From: a virus
Virus record (IMG/VR): IMGVR_UViG_3300031670_000003
Span: 1-41,063 of that record
DNA: 41,063 nucleotides
Direction: 5' to 3' (one strand)
The notes below the pieces were generated by a model, which was not told the DNA's origin, searched no databases, and saw only the letters and a list, made by a program, of their open reading frames with translations. Below, in pieces: positions 7,391-15,451 of the stretch. The stretch's first letter is position 1, and each line of letters starts with the position of its first letter. The translations under genes and the position numbers were made by a program.

Positions 7391-7403
7391 TGAATGTCTC
7401 CTT

Positions 7404-8834
7404 TCACGACCCAAACAGCTCCCTGTGCCGCGCCATGAGCTTCGGCGCGACCCTGATCTGCGCATCGGCATCCCGGCATGCATAATGCAGCGCGTCCTCG
7501 AACGGGATATCCGCCAGCGTGGCCTGCGGCATCGGCCCCAGCTCCCGCTCCACGATCTCCCTGGCTCCCATGGCCTGCTCCACCCCCTCACCGTCCTCCT
7601 CGACCAGCGCCCCGGTCATCGGGTCCTTCCGCTTTCCCGCGTTCTGCCACCTCTCCCACAGGTTCACCCGCGACTCGCAGAGATCCCCGAACGGGTACGC
7701 GCCCGGACTTCCGAACCAGGTCCGAAGATCCGTGGGCTTCACCCCGCGGTAGTCAGCCAGCATCTTCTCCAGCCGCCGGTTGATGCTCCAGGGCTTTGAG
7801 TCGCGCTCGACTCCGTTCCTGAACACCTTGACCGGCGCCGCCGGCCCCCATTCGATGGAGTGCGCCGCTTCGAGGTACTGCAAGCTGAGCAGGGCTTGGG
7901 CCGGGGCTACGACTTCCTCGTAGGACTTCATCCGCATTCCGCAATGCCGCCACGCAAGGGCCTTGAGGCCCTGAGGCTCGTCGCAGAGCTGGTAGGCGAC
8001 TACCATCGTGTCCACGGTGCGGGGGTAGAGAGGGAGGGCGATGCCCATGGCGCGGGCGACGGATAGATCGTGCAGGGCGTTGTGGACATAGACCACATCG
8101 TCCATAGCCCCCAGCCGGGCATCGAGGCTGCGGGCGAAGTCAACATTCTCCGCAAGGGCCAAGTACGCCTCGCCGGGGGCGATGGACACTTGAACGGACC
8201 ACGGATGAGCCTCTGACCCCTCAGTGTCCAGTCCAATCTCACCGCGCTGTTTTCCGATCACATAGTTGATCGTCCTGCCCGCAGCAACGGCCCGATACCG
8301 GGGATTCGGGCATTCGTCTACGGGCATGTACATCTTCCCGCCCACCGCCCGCCCAAACGCCTCCACATCCCGGAGCACCTGCAACATGGCCCCGGAATCG
8401 TGCAAACCGCTCGCCGGGTGGTAGGCCGGGACCACATGGCACCCCAGCCCTGGATGCCACAGGCTCAGCCCATGCAGCATCTCCAGGCCCATGCCCTCCC
8501 ACTCCGTCCCCAGCGTGATCCAATCGCACACCAGGGCCGAGCAGGCCAAGATCAGATCGGGCTTGACCCGCTCCAGCTCCCGCACCAGCTCCGGCCCCCA
8601 CCGGGCGATCATGGCGTCGGGAATGTCCTTGTCGCTCAGCGGGCGCTCCTTGACCAGGTTGGTCAGGTACACGTCCTCCCGCTTGAGCCCGATGCGGTCC
8701 AGATAGCGCTCCAGCTCCCGGCCGGTGACGCCCACGAACGGGCGCCCGGTGCGCTCCTCGTCCCGGCCGGGGTGGGAGCCGATGACGCAAAGGCGGGATG
8801 GGGTCGGGCCTTCGCCCGGAATGACGCGGCTCAT
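7404..8834 (-). CDS. uracil-DNA glycosylase / DEDDy 3'-5' exonuclease fusion
   Basis: A 476-residue two-domain protein. The N-terminal half (about 10-165) looks like a uracil-DNA glycosylase superfamily domain: Gly-Ser-His-Pro-Gly-Arg-Asp-Glu near 18-25, Arg-Pro-Phe-Val-Gly near 31, and Tyr-His-Pro-Ala-Ser near 138. The second half is a DnaQ/Pol I-type exonuclease: Gly-Leu-Asp-Thr-Glu (exo I, near 199), His-Asn-Ala-Leu-His-Asp (exo II, near 249) and Tyr-Ala-Cys-Arg-Asp-Ala-Asp (exo III, near 448). The N-terminal CxxC of iron-sulfur glycosylases is not seen. It probably proofreads for the exonuclease-less polymerase at 4268. ATGA overlap with the upstream gene. Confidence 0.88.
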   Translation of the reverse strand: MSRVIPGEGPTPSRLCVIGSHPGRDEERTGRPFVGVTGRELERYLDRIGLKREDVYLTNLVKERPLSDKDIPDAMIARWGPELVRELERVKPDLILACSALVCDWITLGTEWEGMGLEMLHGLSLWHPGLGCHVVPAYHPASGLHDSGAMLQVLRDVEAFGRAVGGKMYMPVDECPNPRYRAVAAGRTINYVIGKQRGEIGLDTEGSEAHPWSVQVSIAPGEAYLALAENVDFARSLDARLGAMDDVVYVHNALHDLSVARAMGIALPLYPRTVDTMVVAYQLCDEPQGLKALAWRHCGMRMKSYEEVVAPAQALLSLQYLEAAHSIEWGPAAPVKVFRNGVERDSKPWSINRRLEKMLADYRGVKPTDLRTWFGSPGAYPFGDLCESRVNLWERWQNAGKRKDPMTGALVEEDGEGVEQAMGAREIVERELGPMPQATLADIPFEDALHYACRDADAQIRVAPKLMARHRELFGS

Positions 8835-9052
8835 GCTGTGACTCTCGACGCAACGCACTCCGGGCACACGTGCTGGTCCCTGTGCCCCATCACCTTCACC
8901 ACCCGCCACCCCGACTTTTTCACGTGCGATGTGGCTTGCCACGTGGACGACTGCCCCCAAAGGAGCAGGCGCGATGGGCACCCCTCCCGGTCACACAGGA
9001 TTGCGGTGTTCCATCCGGCCATCGGCGGCTCCTGCCTAGTCAATCGGATCAT
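8831..9052 (-). CDS. small zinc-finger protein
   Basis: 73 residues starting Met-Ile-Arg-Leu-Thr-Arg-Gln. It has a Cys-Asp-Arg-Glu-Gly-Cys pair near residue 20 and Cys-Pro-Glu-Cys near the C-terminus with an Asp-Gln-His between them, so a four-ligand zinc site is likely. Overlaps the ERCC4-type nuclease gene and the glycosylase-exonuclease gene by four bases each. The longer frame to 9631 is a shadow. Confidence 0.7.
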   Translation of the reverse strand: MIRLTRQEPPMAGWNTAILCDREGCPSRLLLWGQSSTWQATSHVKKSGWRVVKVMGHRDQHVCPECVASRVTA

Positions 9053-9804
9053 GACTCCCCCCGGATCGCCGCTACCACCTTCTTCGCCGTGACCATCCCG
9101 ATCCCCTGGTTCCGTTCCCCATCCGCCGTCCTCCATTTGATCCCCGCCCAGTCCTCCACACCCGCCGTGGCCATCTCCAGGACGCTCTCGAACCTCGCCG
9201 CGACGTGCTGGCTCCTGACCCAACTGATCCCAGGCAACTGCGCCGCGACCCGCCTCACCAGCCCCGGCTTGAGCATCGGCGCCATGTCCTGTGAGTTGTC
9301 GAACTGGCAGAGGCTCCGGTGCCGGTCGAACTCCTTGGCACTCCACCAGTGCCACAGGTCCATGACCACGGCCACCGTCTCCCGCCGCGAATCCGTGCGC
9401 CTCACCCGGACCCCGCCCAGGGTCTCCACGCTCGTCAGCCACCCCTCGAAGTCCCGCACCATGTACCGCCGGCGCCCCAGCTCGACCGGCACCCACCCGC
9501 CGCCGCGCGGGATCACCATGATCCCGTCCCGGTCCCTGCGCCAAGCCCCCTCCACGATGAGATAGACGACGTTGTAGGTGTTGACCAGTCCGGGGAGCTG
9601 GTGCCCGATGAACCGCCCGTTGCCGATGCACTGGAGCACGTCGCCGATCTTCTTGATCTCAGCGCCAATTTTGAGCGGGAGATCGTCAGGACCAGATCCC
9701 AACCAGGCCGCGTCTCCGAACTCCAGCGGGTGCATGGATGCGGTGTTCGGGGGGAACAGGGGGAGAAGGTCGCCGGAGCCCGCGCGTGGATCGAGGTGAA
9801 TCAT
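9049..9804 (-). CDS. ERCC4-type nuclease with helix-hairpin-helix region
   Basis: A 251-residue protein of the ERCC4/Mus81/XPF nuclease fold, in the form common in phages. The catalytic strip is Gly-Ala-Glu-Ile-Lys-Lys-Ile-Gly-Asp (about 46-54), followed by Gly-Arg-Phe-Ile-Gly-His-Gln-Leu and Val-Val-Tyr-Leu-Ile-Val-Glu. Near the C-terminus, Leu-Pro-Gly-Ile-Ser-Trp and Gly-Met-Val-Thr-Ala-Lys-Lys suggest helix-hairpin-helix DNA binding. Likely cuts branched DNA during recombination or replication. Start ATG at 9804 overlaps the upstream stop. Confidence 0.85.
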   Translation of the reverse strand: MIHLDPRAGSGDLLPLFPPNTASMHPLEFGDAAWLGSGPDDLPLKIGAEIKKIGDVLQCIGNGRFIGHQLPGLVNTYNVVYLIVEGAWRRDRDGIMVIPRGGGWVPVELGRRRYMVRDFEGWLTSVETLGGVRVRRTDSRRETVAVVMDLWHWWSAKEFDRHRSLCQFDNSQDMAPMLKPGLVRRVAAQLPGISWVRSQHVAARFESVLEMATAGVEDWAGIKWRTADGERNQGIGMVTAKKVVAAIRGES

Positions 9805-10016
9805 TCCTCGTAGACCCTCCTGTAGATCTGCTCCAACCGCCTCACAGCCCGCTCCGATGCCCGCGCTTGCCCTCTCCGGGGGAACTCCAGCACGGCAACG
9901 ATGTCGAACGCCTCCAGCCCCACCCGCCAGTTGGGCTTCTTCTGGATCTCCGCGCTCAGCGCGCAGCCGTCCGCGAACCACTTCTGCCCAGCAGTGTGGC
10001 CGGGGACGGGGATCAC
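9801..10016 (-). CDS. small hypothetical protein
   Basis: 71 residues from a GTG that overlaps the upstream stop by four bases. Contains Gly-Leu-Glu-Ala-Phe-Asp-Ile-Val-Ala-Val-Leu-Glu-Phe, an amphipathic strand, and an Arg-rich helical C-terminus. Lies between a zinc-knuckle gene and the nuclease gene in the recombination block. No family recognised. Confidence 0.6.
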   Translation of the reverse strand: MIPVPGHTAGQKWFADGCALSAEIQKKPNWRVGLEAFDIVAVLEFPRRGQARASERAVRRLEQIYRRVYEE

Positions 10017-10198
10017 TTCGCCCCCCGGCGCTTCACATGCCCCGAGATGCAGCGGCGCACCTTGCAGGGGCCGAAGTTGGAGGGCCGCATGACAATCCCA
10101 CCGGCGCCGCCGGAGTGCTTGAACAGCGGCGACTTGATGTTCCGCGGCATCGGGCAGCCGCACCGTTTGCAGAACGCGGTCGGCGGCGGCTTCATCAC
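10013..10198 (-). CDS. small four-Cys protein
   Basis: About 60 residues. Two possible starts lie side by side (GTG at 10198 in a GTGA overlap, ATG at 10195). Cys pairs at residues 9-14 (Cys-Lys-Arg-Cys-Gly-Cys) and near the C-terminus (Cys-Lys-Val-Arg-Arg-Cys) predict zinc binding. Basic overall. Directly downstream of the Sak4-like ATPase gene. Confidence 0.65.
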   Translation of the reverse strand: MMKPPPTAFCKRCGCPMPRNIKSPLFKHSGGAGGIVMRPSNFGPCKVRRCISGHVKRRGAK

Positions 10199-11007
10199 TC
10201 CCACTCCTCCCGCCCGGCGCCGAACACCATAGAGGCCAGCGTCGGGAAGTCGCTCATCCCACTCACCGAATCGAACTCCATCCCGATGAGCCCGTTGTCC
10301 ACCGCGCTCTGGTGCCGAGCGTCCAGCACCCGCGAATGGAACACCAGCCCGCTCTCCTCGTCGTTGGTGCGCCACAGCTCCAGGATCACCTGGACCAGGA
10401 AGCCCATGTTGGAGTAGCCGGCAAACTCCTTGCGCCCGGTCTTTTTGTCGTTGATGTACTCGTCCTTGACCTTATGGAGCAGGATCAGGTTGGTAGTGGT
10501 GGAGTCGAGCCCGGCGCGGATCACCTCCTCGAACTCCGCCTTGACCGGCCCGTAGTGATGCGGCTCGACCTGCGCCAGCTTCCCGAATCTGGCGAGCCGG
10601 ATCAGCTCGTAGGCTTCGGTGCCGGTGTCAATGACCAGGGTGCGGAACCTCCCGCTGTCCATGGCGAAGAAGTAGTCGCGCTGGAACCGCTCCCACATCT
10701 CCACCGCGGCCTCGTTCTTCACGTCGCCCATCTTGCCCTTGGCACCACGCCCGGTGAGCCGGTACTGGCTCTCCATGATTTCCTTGCCGGCGGCGATGAA
10801 GGGCTCGACCACGCCCTCCAGGCCGACATCGAAGTTGATGTAGGCAATGGGGCCGGGAGCGGTGAGCGCCCAGCGCGTCTTGCCCGCCTTGTGCGGCGCC
10901 TGGAGGGAGACGATGAGGCGCTTGCGAATTTCGGTGGACACGGGCCGGAAGCCGGTGCCGGAAACGTCAATGGCCTTGCGTTGTTTGTTGATGTCAACCA
11001 CGGGCAT
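10195..11007 (-). CDS. RecA-like AAA ATPase, Sak4-type recombinase
   Basis: A 270-residue protein with a Walker A of Ala-Pro-His-Lys-Ala-Gly-Lys-Thr (37-44), a following strand Ile-Ala-Tyr-Ile-Asn-Phe-Asp, and a Walker B-like Leu-Val-Ile-Asp-Thr (about 115). This arrangement matches Sak4-like phage recombination ATPases that act with an ssDNA-binding protein. The candidate ssDNA-binding gene lies two genes upstream, which supports the call. The chosen ATG gives a 14-base overlap with the upstream gene; an internal GTG nearby would shorten the protein by two residues. Confidence 0.85.
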   Translation of the reverse strand: MPVVDINKQRKAIDVSGTGFRPVSTEIRKRLIVSLQAPHKAGKTRWALTAPGPIAYINFDVGLEGVVEPFIAAGKEIMESQYRLTGRGAKGKMGDVKNEAAVEMWERFQRDYFFAMDSGRFRTLVIDTGTEAYELIRLARFGKLAQVEPHHYGPVKAEFEEVIRAGLDSTTTNLILLHKVKDEYINDKKTGRKEFAGYSNMGFLVQVILELWRTNDEESGLVFHSRVLDARHQSAVDNGLIGMEFDSVSGMSDFPTLASMVFGAGREEWE

Positions 11008-11527
11008 CCTCCAATACGATCTCCACTTCCGGGGCATCTGCCCCGCCCGGTTGGCGCGAAAGTTCCCGGATGCGGGCTTGAGTTGCAAGCGCCTCGGCCT
11101 TCCTCGCCTCCCGCTCCTGCTTCGCTCGCCACACCCAAGGGGACACAAACCGGGGCTTGTACCGCTCGGGATGGTTCTTCTTCTCCCAGTCGCGGTAGGC
11201 CCGCTGCGCTTTCTCCATCCGCCCATCGCCTTGAATCATCAACCCAGCTACGGGAGCCTCCACACCCCGCAGCCGAAACCGACCCATCCGCGCGGGAGAT
11301 GGACCGGACGACGTTCTCAGGGTCTCCACGAACAAGTACTTGTCCGATTGCACTTCGGCGGAGACGATCATCGCGTCGGCGGTTGACAGCTCAACCACTC
11401 TCGCCGGATATCCGAGCGATCCCTCGAGCGGGAACCACAACGGACACAAGCTCAAGCTCTTGGACTCAATCGCCGCTTGCAGAGCGCCAGAAACATCCAC
11501 AGAAACATCCACGGCCTCAGTTGTCAC
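10994..11527 (-). CDS. hypothetical protein
   Basis: 177 residues. I start at GTG 11527 because AGGAGA lies five bases upstream; an in-frame ATG at 11557 falls inside a terminator-like hairpin. The first half is mixed beta/alpha, the second half a basic, helical segment rich in Arg, Glu and Ala (Trp-Arg-Ala-Lys-Gln-Glu-Arg-Glu-Ala). Placed between the ssDNA-binding candidate and the Sak4-like ATPase, so probably a recombination accessory. Family not recognised. Confidence 0.65.
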   Translation of the reverse strand: MTTEAVDVSVDVSGALQAAIESKSLSLCPLWFPLEGSLGYPARVVELSTADAMIVSAEVQSDKYLFVETLRTSSGPSPARMGRFRLRGVEAPVAGLMIQGDGRMEKAQRAYRDWEKKNHPERYKPRFVSPWVWRAKQEREARKAEALATQARIRELSRQPGGADAPEVEIVLEDARG

Positions 11528-11535
11528 GGTCTCTC

Positions 11536-11564
11536 CTAAAAAGAGGGCGGTCCCCATCCCGCCC
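11536..11564 (-). terminator. leftward intrinsic terminator or attenuator after the SSB candidate
   Basis: Read leftward, GGGCGG and CCGCCC pair around an eight-base loop and are followed by TCTTTTTA. It lies between the gene at 11591 and the next start, so it would limit transcription into the downstream replication genes and leave the ssDNA-binding candidate the most abundant product. Confidence 0.65.
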
Positions 11565-11590
11565 CCTGGTTGTTCCGGCCGGCGCCTCGC

Positions 11591-12421
11591 CTAGCCGAAG
11601 TTGATGATCCCGCCCTGGTAGCTGATGCCGGCCAGCGAGCCCAGCACCTCCGCGTTCAGGATGGCCTTGGTGATCGCCGCCTTGCGCGGCTTGTACTTCT
11701 CCTGGTCCAGCACCTTGTCCTTCATCAGCCGGGGCATCACGGCCTTCAGCGGCATCCCGTCCGGGAAGTCCCCGGTCGAGAGCAGATCCACGAGGATCTC
11801 CTTGACCGCTTCGGCGTCGGGGTTGTCGCTCTCCCCGCTGCCGGACGAGGCCGCGGCGCCCTCGGAGGCGTTCGACTTCGCGCGCTCCTTCTTGCCGCCC
11901 GCACCCGCACCCGCCGTCTTTTTGGCATCCCACGGGAGCCGGTTGCACTTCTTGGCAACCAGCACCGTGCGCTTCTTGCCGTCCTCATTCTCCAGCCCCT
12001 GCCGCTCCTGCTGGGCGACGCGGGTGAAGAAGAAGGAACCGCCGATCAGATCCTTCACGCTGGACAGCTTGCTGGCGGGAACCCCGCAGTCGAAAATGAT
12101 GGAGCGGATGAACGCCGCGTAGTTGCTGGACTCATTCAGGCCGCGCCCCTCCACGCTGGGAATGGGTTGCGACTTGTCAGCGCTCGGCGCCCACTCGGTT
12201 TCCTTGCCGGCGGAGTAAAACTGCTCGTCCGCCTGTCCTTCCTCGTCGGTGAAGTGCAGGTGCAGGCCGAAGCTGGTGGCCCCGGTGTTGCCGTCCTTGC
12301 CCTTGAACGTGTAGAAGTCCCAGAGAGCATCGGTGATCTCGGCATTGAAGTCGGTCTTCAAGCCTCCCTTCACCAGTTGATCCGGCAGAAACCCTGCCGG
12401 TTTATTTTGCGGATTTGACAT
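11591..12421 (-). CDS. candidate phage ssDNA-binding protein
   Basis: A 276-residue protein with a beta-rich N-terminal part (to about residue 165), an Ala/Gly/Ser linker (170-200) and a small helical, winged-helix-like C-terminus. The N-terminal layout (Phe-Leu-Pro near 11, Gly-Gly-Leu, Phe-Tyr-Ser-Ala-Gly-Lys-Glu near 69, Leu-Asn-Glu-Ser-Ser-Asn near 95) matches a phage family usually beside Sak4-like ATPases and suspected to bind ssDNA. Start has AGGAGG six bases upstream. The role is inference from neighbourhood and layout. Confidence 0.7.
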   Translation of the reverse strand: MSNPQNKPAGFLPDQLVKGGLKTDFNAEITDALWDFYTFKGKDGNTGATSFGLHLHFTDEEGQADEQFYSAGKETEWAPSADKSQPIPSVEGRGLNESSNYAAFIRSIIFDCGVPASKLSSVKDLIGGSFFFTRVAQQERQGLENEDGKKRTVLVAKKCNRLPWDAKKTAGAGAGGKKERAKSNASEGAAASSGSGESDNPDAEAVKEILVDLLSTGDFPDGMPLKAVMPRLMKDKVLDQEKYKPRKAAITKAILNAEVLGSLAGISYQGGIINFG

Positions 12422-12558
12422 TCAGCCTCCTCTAGAGTGTCGGGCGGTTGCCAACCTTGGGAGCCCCACGCCCGCGGGGAGCCCCTGAACTGGTGCCGGG
12501 TGAGGAAGGGGCGACATGAACCCCCCACGCCCTTGCGGGTAGTGGCACCCGGCGCAAC
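12422..12558. other. 137-base intergenic region
   Basis: No gene seen. It separates the helicase stop from the ssDNA-binding candidate start. It has two GGGCGTGGGG repeats (leftward sense), a GCCGGGT/ACCCGGC inverted pair with a large loop, and at 12531-12540 CCTTGCGGGT, which matches one arm of the palindromes at 35310 and 35369. No convincing sigma70 promoter found. Confidence 0.5.
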
Positions 12559-14175
12559 TCACATCTTTGGCAGCGGCTTCGGCAGCCTGCCCTCCCCGAC
12601 GCTGGTGCAGGCCGCGGTGAACCACCGCGGCAGGAACTCCCGGTACTGCCAGAGGAACCACTTGATGTTGTCGTCCAAGACCAGCGTTTCGCACTGGTCC
12701 TCCGCCGACCGCATCCCGCGTCCCACCATCTGCACCAGGGTCAGCACCGCCATGAACGCGCCGTACTTCTTGTCCTGAGCCGCCCTGGCCTTCATCACCG
12801 CGCTGCTGAGATCCGGGAAAGGGATCTTGGTGACGATCTGGTACTCGCACTCCTCGGCCGGGAAGTCCCAGCCGGTAGTCGCGGCGGGCGAGACCAGCAC
12901 CCGGCAGCCTTGTGCCCGCTTGAACTCCTCGAACACGCTCCGAGTTGTAGCCGGAGTGTGGGCTAGCAGGATGTCCCGATGGACACTGTGAGCCATAATC
13001 AGATCCCTGCGCTTGTAAGAGACAGTGTGTACGATGCCCTTCCGGTCGCGCCGGTCACTGATTATTTGATCCATCACTTCAAGCCAGACCTGCTCGTCGG
13101 CGGGCGTGTTGTGGTGGTTCATTCTGACCGTGGGGACATGGATCACCGGGCGCCGCTTGGCGGGGAAGTCGCTGGGGTAGTCGGCGAAGTCCAGGTCCGA
13201 CTTGGGCACGCCCAGCAGCTCGGCGGTCTTGGGGCGGATGGTGGCCGAAACGAAGTCCACGTGCGGGATGCCGCGGAACAGGCACCGCTCGGCGTGCTTG
13301 GCCGGCCAGACGATGGAGAACTTCACCAGGCGGGGGCTGCGCTCGATAACCCAGCCGGCATCAAGGTCGCGGAGAACCTCCAGCTTGTCGCCCAGCACGG
13401 CCAGTTGCCGCGCCTCCCTGCGCAGGCTGCGGATGATGCCGGGGGATGCGCCGAGCCCGGTTTGGGTGTCCACGATGAGGCCCCTGACGATCTCCAGTCT
13501 CCGCTCCACGGACCCGCCTTGTGCCTCCGCCCATTTGCGCCATTCGTGCGGAGTCAAATCGTTGCCGGGGACGGAGGAGCCGACCAGGCTCAGTTCGGTT
13601 TCAGTGATCTCGTTGGAGAGGAACTCGCAGAGCCATCCAACCGCATCGTGGGCCTCGTCCAGAACCAGCCGGTCGAACGTCCCGATCCCCTTCCCGTGCC
13701 CCTGCATGTACATGTAGTAGGCGTAATTGGTCACAACGATCCGCGCCTCCGACGCCTCCCGCACGGCGTCGAAATAGAGGCAGCCGTTTTGCCTGAACGA
13801 GCAAGGTGCGCCGGACCTGCAAGGCCCGCTGTCGCACGACTCGGAGACGGGATCGCCAAATTCCCCCTCGGAGAGCCCGACGCAGTTGTAGGCGTTCATC
13901 CCCCGCACGTCCACCATGCCCGCTTCCCGGAAGTCGCGCATGAGCTGGGACTGGAGCCCTTTGGTCGAGGTGAGAATGCAGGTGCGCTGGCCGGTCATCA
14001 ACGCAACCATAACGTACATGAGGCTCTTGCCGGCGCCGGTGGGCATGGCCGACATCACAAACCGCTGTTCGCTGGACATGTGCCTCAGCGCCGCCGCCTC
14101 CTGGACCGGGCGCCACTCGGAGAACTTCTCCGGGGCTCCCAGGGCGCTGGGCGGAGGCATGGTGCTCATGAGCAT
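12559..14175 (-). CDS. DinG/Rad3-like superfamily 2 helicase with Fe-S cysteines
   Basis: A 538-residue helicase. Walker A is Met-Pro-Thr-Gly-Ala-Gly-Lys-Ser (about 44-51), the DEAH box Leu-Asp-Glu-Ala-His lies near 170, and motif VI is Gln-Met-Val-Gly-Arg-Gly-Met-Arg near 490. Between motifs I and II are clustered cysteines (Cys-Asp-Ser-Gly-Pro-Cys, Pro-Cys-Ser, Asn-Gly-Cys) as in the 4Fe-4S domain of XPD/DinG. It is the only recognisable helicase here, so it may act in phage replication or R-loop removal. Three alternative Met codons cluster at the start; I keep the first, directly after the sigma factor stop. Confidence 0.9.
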   Translation of the reverse strand: MLMSTMPPPSALGAPEKFSEWRPVQEAAALRHMSSEQRFVMSAMPTGAGKSLMYVMVALMTGQRTCILTSTKGLQSQLMRDFREAGMVDVRGMNAYNCVGLSEGEFGDPVSESCDSGPCRSGAPCSFRQNGCLYFDAVREASEARIVVTNYAYYMYMQGHGKGIGTFDRLVLDEAHDAVGWLCEFLSNEITETELSLVGSSVPGNDLTPHEWRKWAEAQGGSVERRLEIVRGLIVDTQTGLGASPGIIRSLRREARQLAVLGDKLEVLRDLDAGWVIERSPRLVKFSIVWPAKHAERCLFRGIPHVDFVSATIRPKTAELLGVPKSDLDFADYPSDFPAKRRPVIHVPTVRMNHHNTPADEQVWLEVMDQIISDRRDRKGIVHTVSYKRRDLIMAHSVHRDILLAHTPATTRSVFEEFKRAQGCRVLVSPAATTGWDFPAEECEYQIVTKIPFPDLSSAVMKARAAQDKKYGAFMAVLTLVQMVGRGMRSAEDQCETLVLDDNIKWFLWQYREFLPRWFTAACTSVGEGRLPKPLPKM

Positions 14176-14712
14176 CTAGTGATTCCCCGCAACCGCTCGA
14201 AGAGTCTTGATCCCCTTGTAGGTCTGACTCTTGATATTGCCCACTGTGCAGTGCAGCTCCTCAGCCGCCTCCCGGCCCAGGCGCTCGTCCAGGAAGGTGG
14301 TGCGGATGATCCGGCGCTGGCTTGGAGGCAGCAGCTCCAGGAGCCGGTCAGCGGTGAGCTTCGCCACCACGTTGTCCAGGTCATGGTCGCGGACGGGAAC
14401 CTGCATCGGGCTCGATTCGCCGGAGCGAGGGTCAACCGGACCGTCTTCGAGGGAGACAACGGAGTCGAGCGAACGGCGGGCTGCGAGATAGTCCGCGCGC
14501 CAAGCCATCCGTGCCTCGTTGAAGGCCACGCGGTAGATCCAAGTGGACAGGTGATCGGGGTGGGCCACGGTGCCCAGCTTGCGCCAGATTTGGAGCCACG
14601 CCCGCTGACGCAGATCCTCAGCGTCGCGGCATTGGGAGTAGGCGGCGTGCACGGCCGCGGCGACTAGGCGGCGGTGCTGTTTGTAGACGATGTCAAACTC
14701 TTCGCTGGTCAT
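14176..14712 (-). CDS. ECF-type RNA polymerase sigma factor
   Basis: A 178-residue sigma70-family protein with only regions 2 and 4. Region 2 holds Asp-Ala-Glu-Asp-Leu-Arg-Gln-Arg (about 30-37) and Ser-Thr-Trp-Ile-Tyr-Arg-Val-Ala-Phe-Asn-Glu-Ala (57-68). Region 4 (about 124-172) has Leu-Leu-Pro-Pro-Ser-Gln-Arg and the helix-turn-helix ending Val-Gly-Asn-Ile-Lys-Ser-Gln. The spacing is that of extracytoplasmic-function factors. It probably redirects host RNA polymerase to phage promoters. ATGA overlap with the zinc-ribbon gene upstream. Confidence 0.92.
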   Translation of the reverse strand: MTSEEFDIVYKQHRRLVAAAVHAAYSQCRDAEDLRQRAWLQIWRKLGTVAHPDHLSTWIYRVAFNEARMAWRADYLAARRSLDSVVSLEDGPVDPRSGESSPMQVPVRDHDLDNVVAKLTADRLLELLPPSQRRIIRTTFLDERLGREAAEELHCTVGNIKSQTYKGIKTLRAVAGNH

Positions 14713-14906
14713 TTGATCCTCCTCATCTTGGCCGGACCCACCGGCTGCTCCTTGCGCTTCTGTTTCCAGCGCCGTTCATCCTTGGCCGTCGCCGCCCACG
14801 GGTGGGGACGGGTGCGCCCGCAGGAAAGACAGTAGAGGCCGCGCTTGCCGGACGGGAGAGTGGAGGCCACTTCATGCCGGTGGGCACAGAACAGTTGCGG
14901 CTTCAC
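14709..14906 (-). CDS. small zinc-ribbon protein
   Basis: 65 residues from a GTG that overlaps the upstream stop by four bases. Ligand candidates are Cys7, His9 or His11, and the knuckle Cys-Leu-Ser-Cys-Gly-Arg (26-31). The rest is very basic (Lys/Arg). It is coupled to the sigma factor start by an ATGA overlap, so a role in transcription or DNA binding is plausible. Confidence 0.75.
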   Translation of the reverse strand: MKPQLFCAHRHEVASTLPSGKRGLYCLSCGRTRPHPWAATAKDERRWKQKRKEQPVGPAKMRRIK

Positions 14907-15451
14907 TCGCCCTCCTCGTGGACCTTGGGCCTGCGCACCCGCTTGGGAGGCTTCAACTCCGACGGCGCCACGCCCTTGGACTCGCTCAGCAGCCACTTCC
15001 AGGTATCCAGCTTCTTGAGGTAGCGGTCGCGCATCGCCCCGTCCGGCATCTGCTCAAACTGGTAGCGGAGATCAGCGACCAGTTGCCTAGCTGTGCTCTC
15101 GTCCCCGTCTCCGACAGCGGAGTCAATCACCTTCTGCGCACGGTCGAATAGTTGCGTGAACCTCTGTTGGTCCTCAGCGTCTCTCACCACACGGATCGCT
15201 GCGGTGATCTGCCCCAAGTTCGTGCATTCGGGCTTGATCGAGGCGAGCATGGCCATGCCCTCGTGCCAGCACCAGCGGAGGATGTCGGACGGGGTGCCGA
15301 AGGGGAACATGCGGGACAGCACCACCTCCTCCATGCGCCGGCCCCAGTCCTCCGGGGCGCGGAACTGGTAAAGGGTGGCGTGGCCCTTGGAGTCGGACGC
15401 GGGGACTAGGTACTCGGAAGGATGCAGTACAGGCTTGCGTTTTTTGCTCAT
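14903..15451 (-). CDS. putative ribbon-helix-helix-like DNA-binding protein
   Basis: 182 residues from Met-Ser-Lys-Lys-Arg-Lys-Pro. The segment Phe-Gly-Thr-Pro-Ser-Asp-Ile-Leu-Arg-Trp-Cys-Trp (about 51-62) has the look of a ribbon-helix-helix N-cap and helix. Long helices follow, and the C-terminus is Lys/Arg/Pro-rich. Coupled to the gene upstream by ATGA and to the zinc ribbon by GTGA. The DNA-binding call is tentative. Confidence 0.6.
   Translation of the reverse strand: MSKKRKPVLHPSEYLVPASDSKGHATLYQFRAPEDWGRRMEEVVLSRMFPFGTPSDILRWCWHEGMAMLASIKPECTNLGQITAAIRVVRDAEDQQRFTQLFDRAQKVIDSAVGDGDESTARQLVADLRYQFEQMPDGAMRDRYLKKLDTWKWLLSESKGVAPSELKPPKRVRRPKVHEEGE

Noticed and set aside
10195-11007. Sak4-like ATPase as the packaging motor
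   Set aside because: Its neighbours are recombination and ssDNA-binding genes and its Walker region fits RecA-like recombinases; kept only as a remote possibility.
12979-14667. 562-codon rightward open frame opposite helicase and sigma genes
   Set aside because: Antisense shadow; the opposite strand has clear helicase and sigma motifs and tight gene overlaps.
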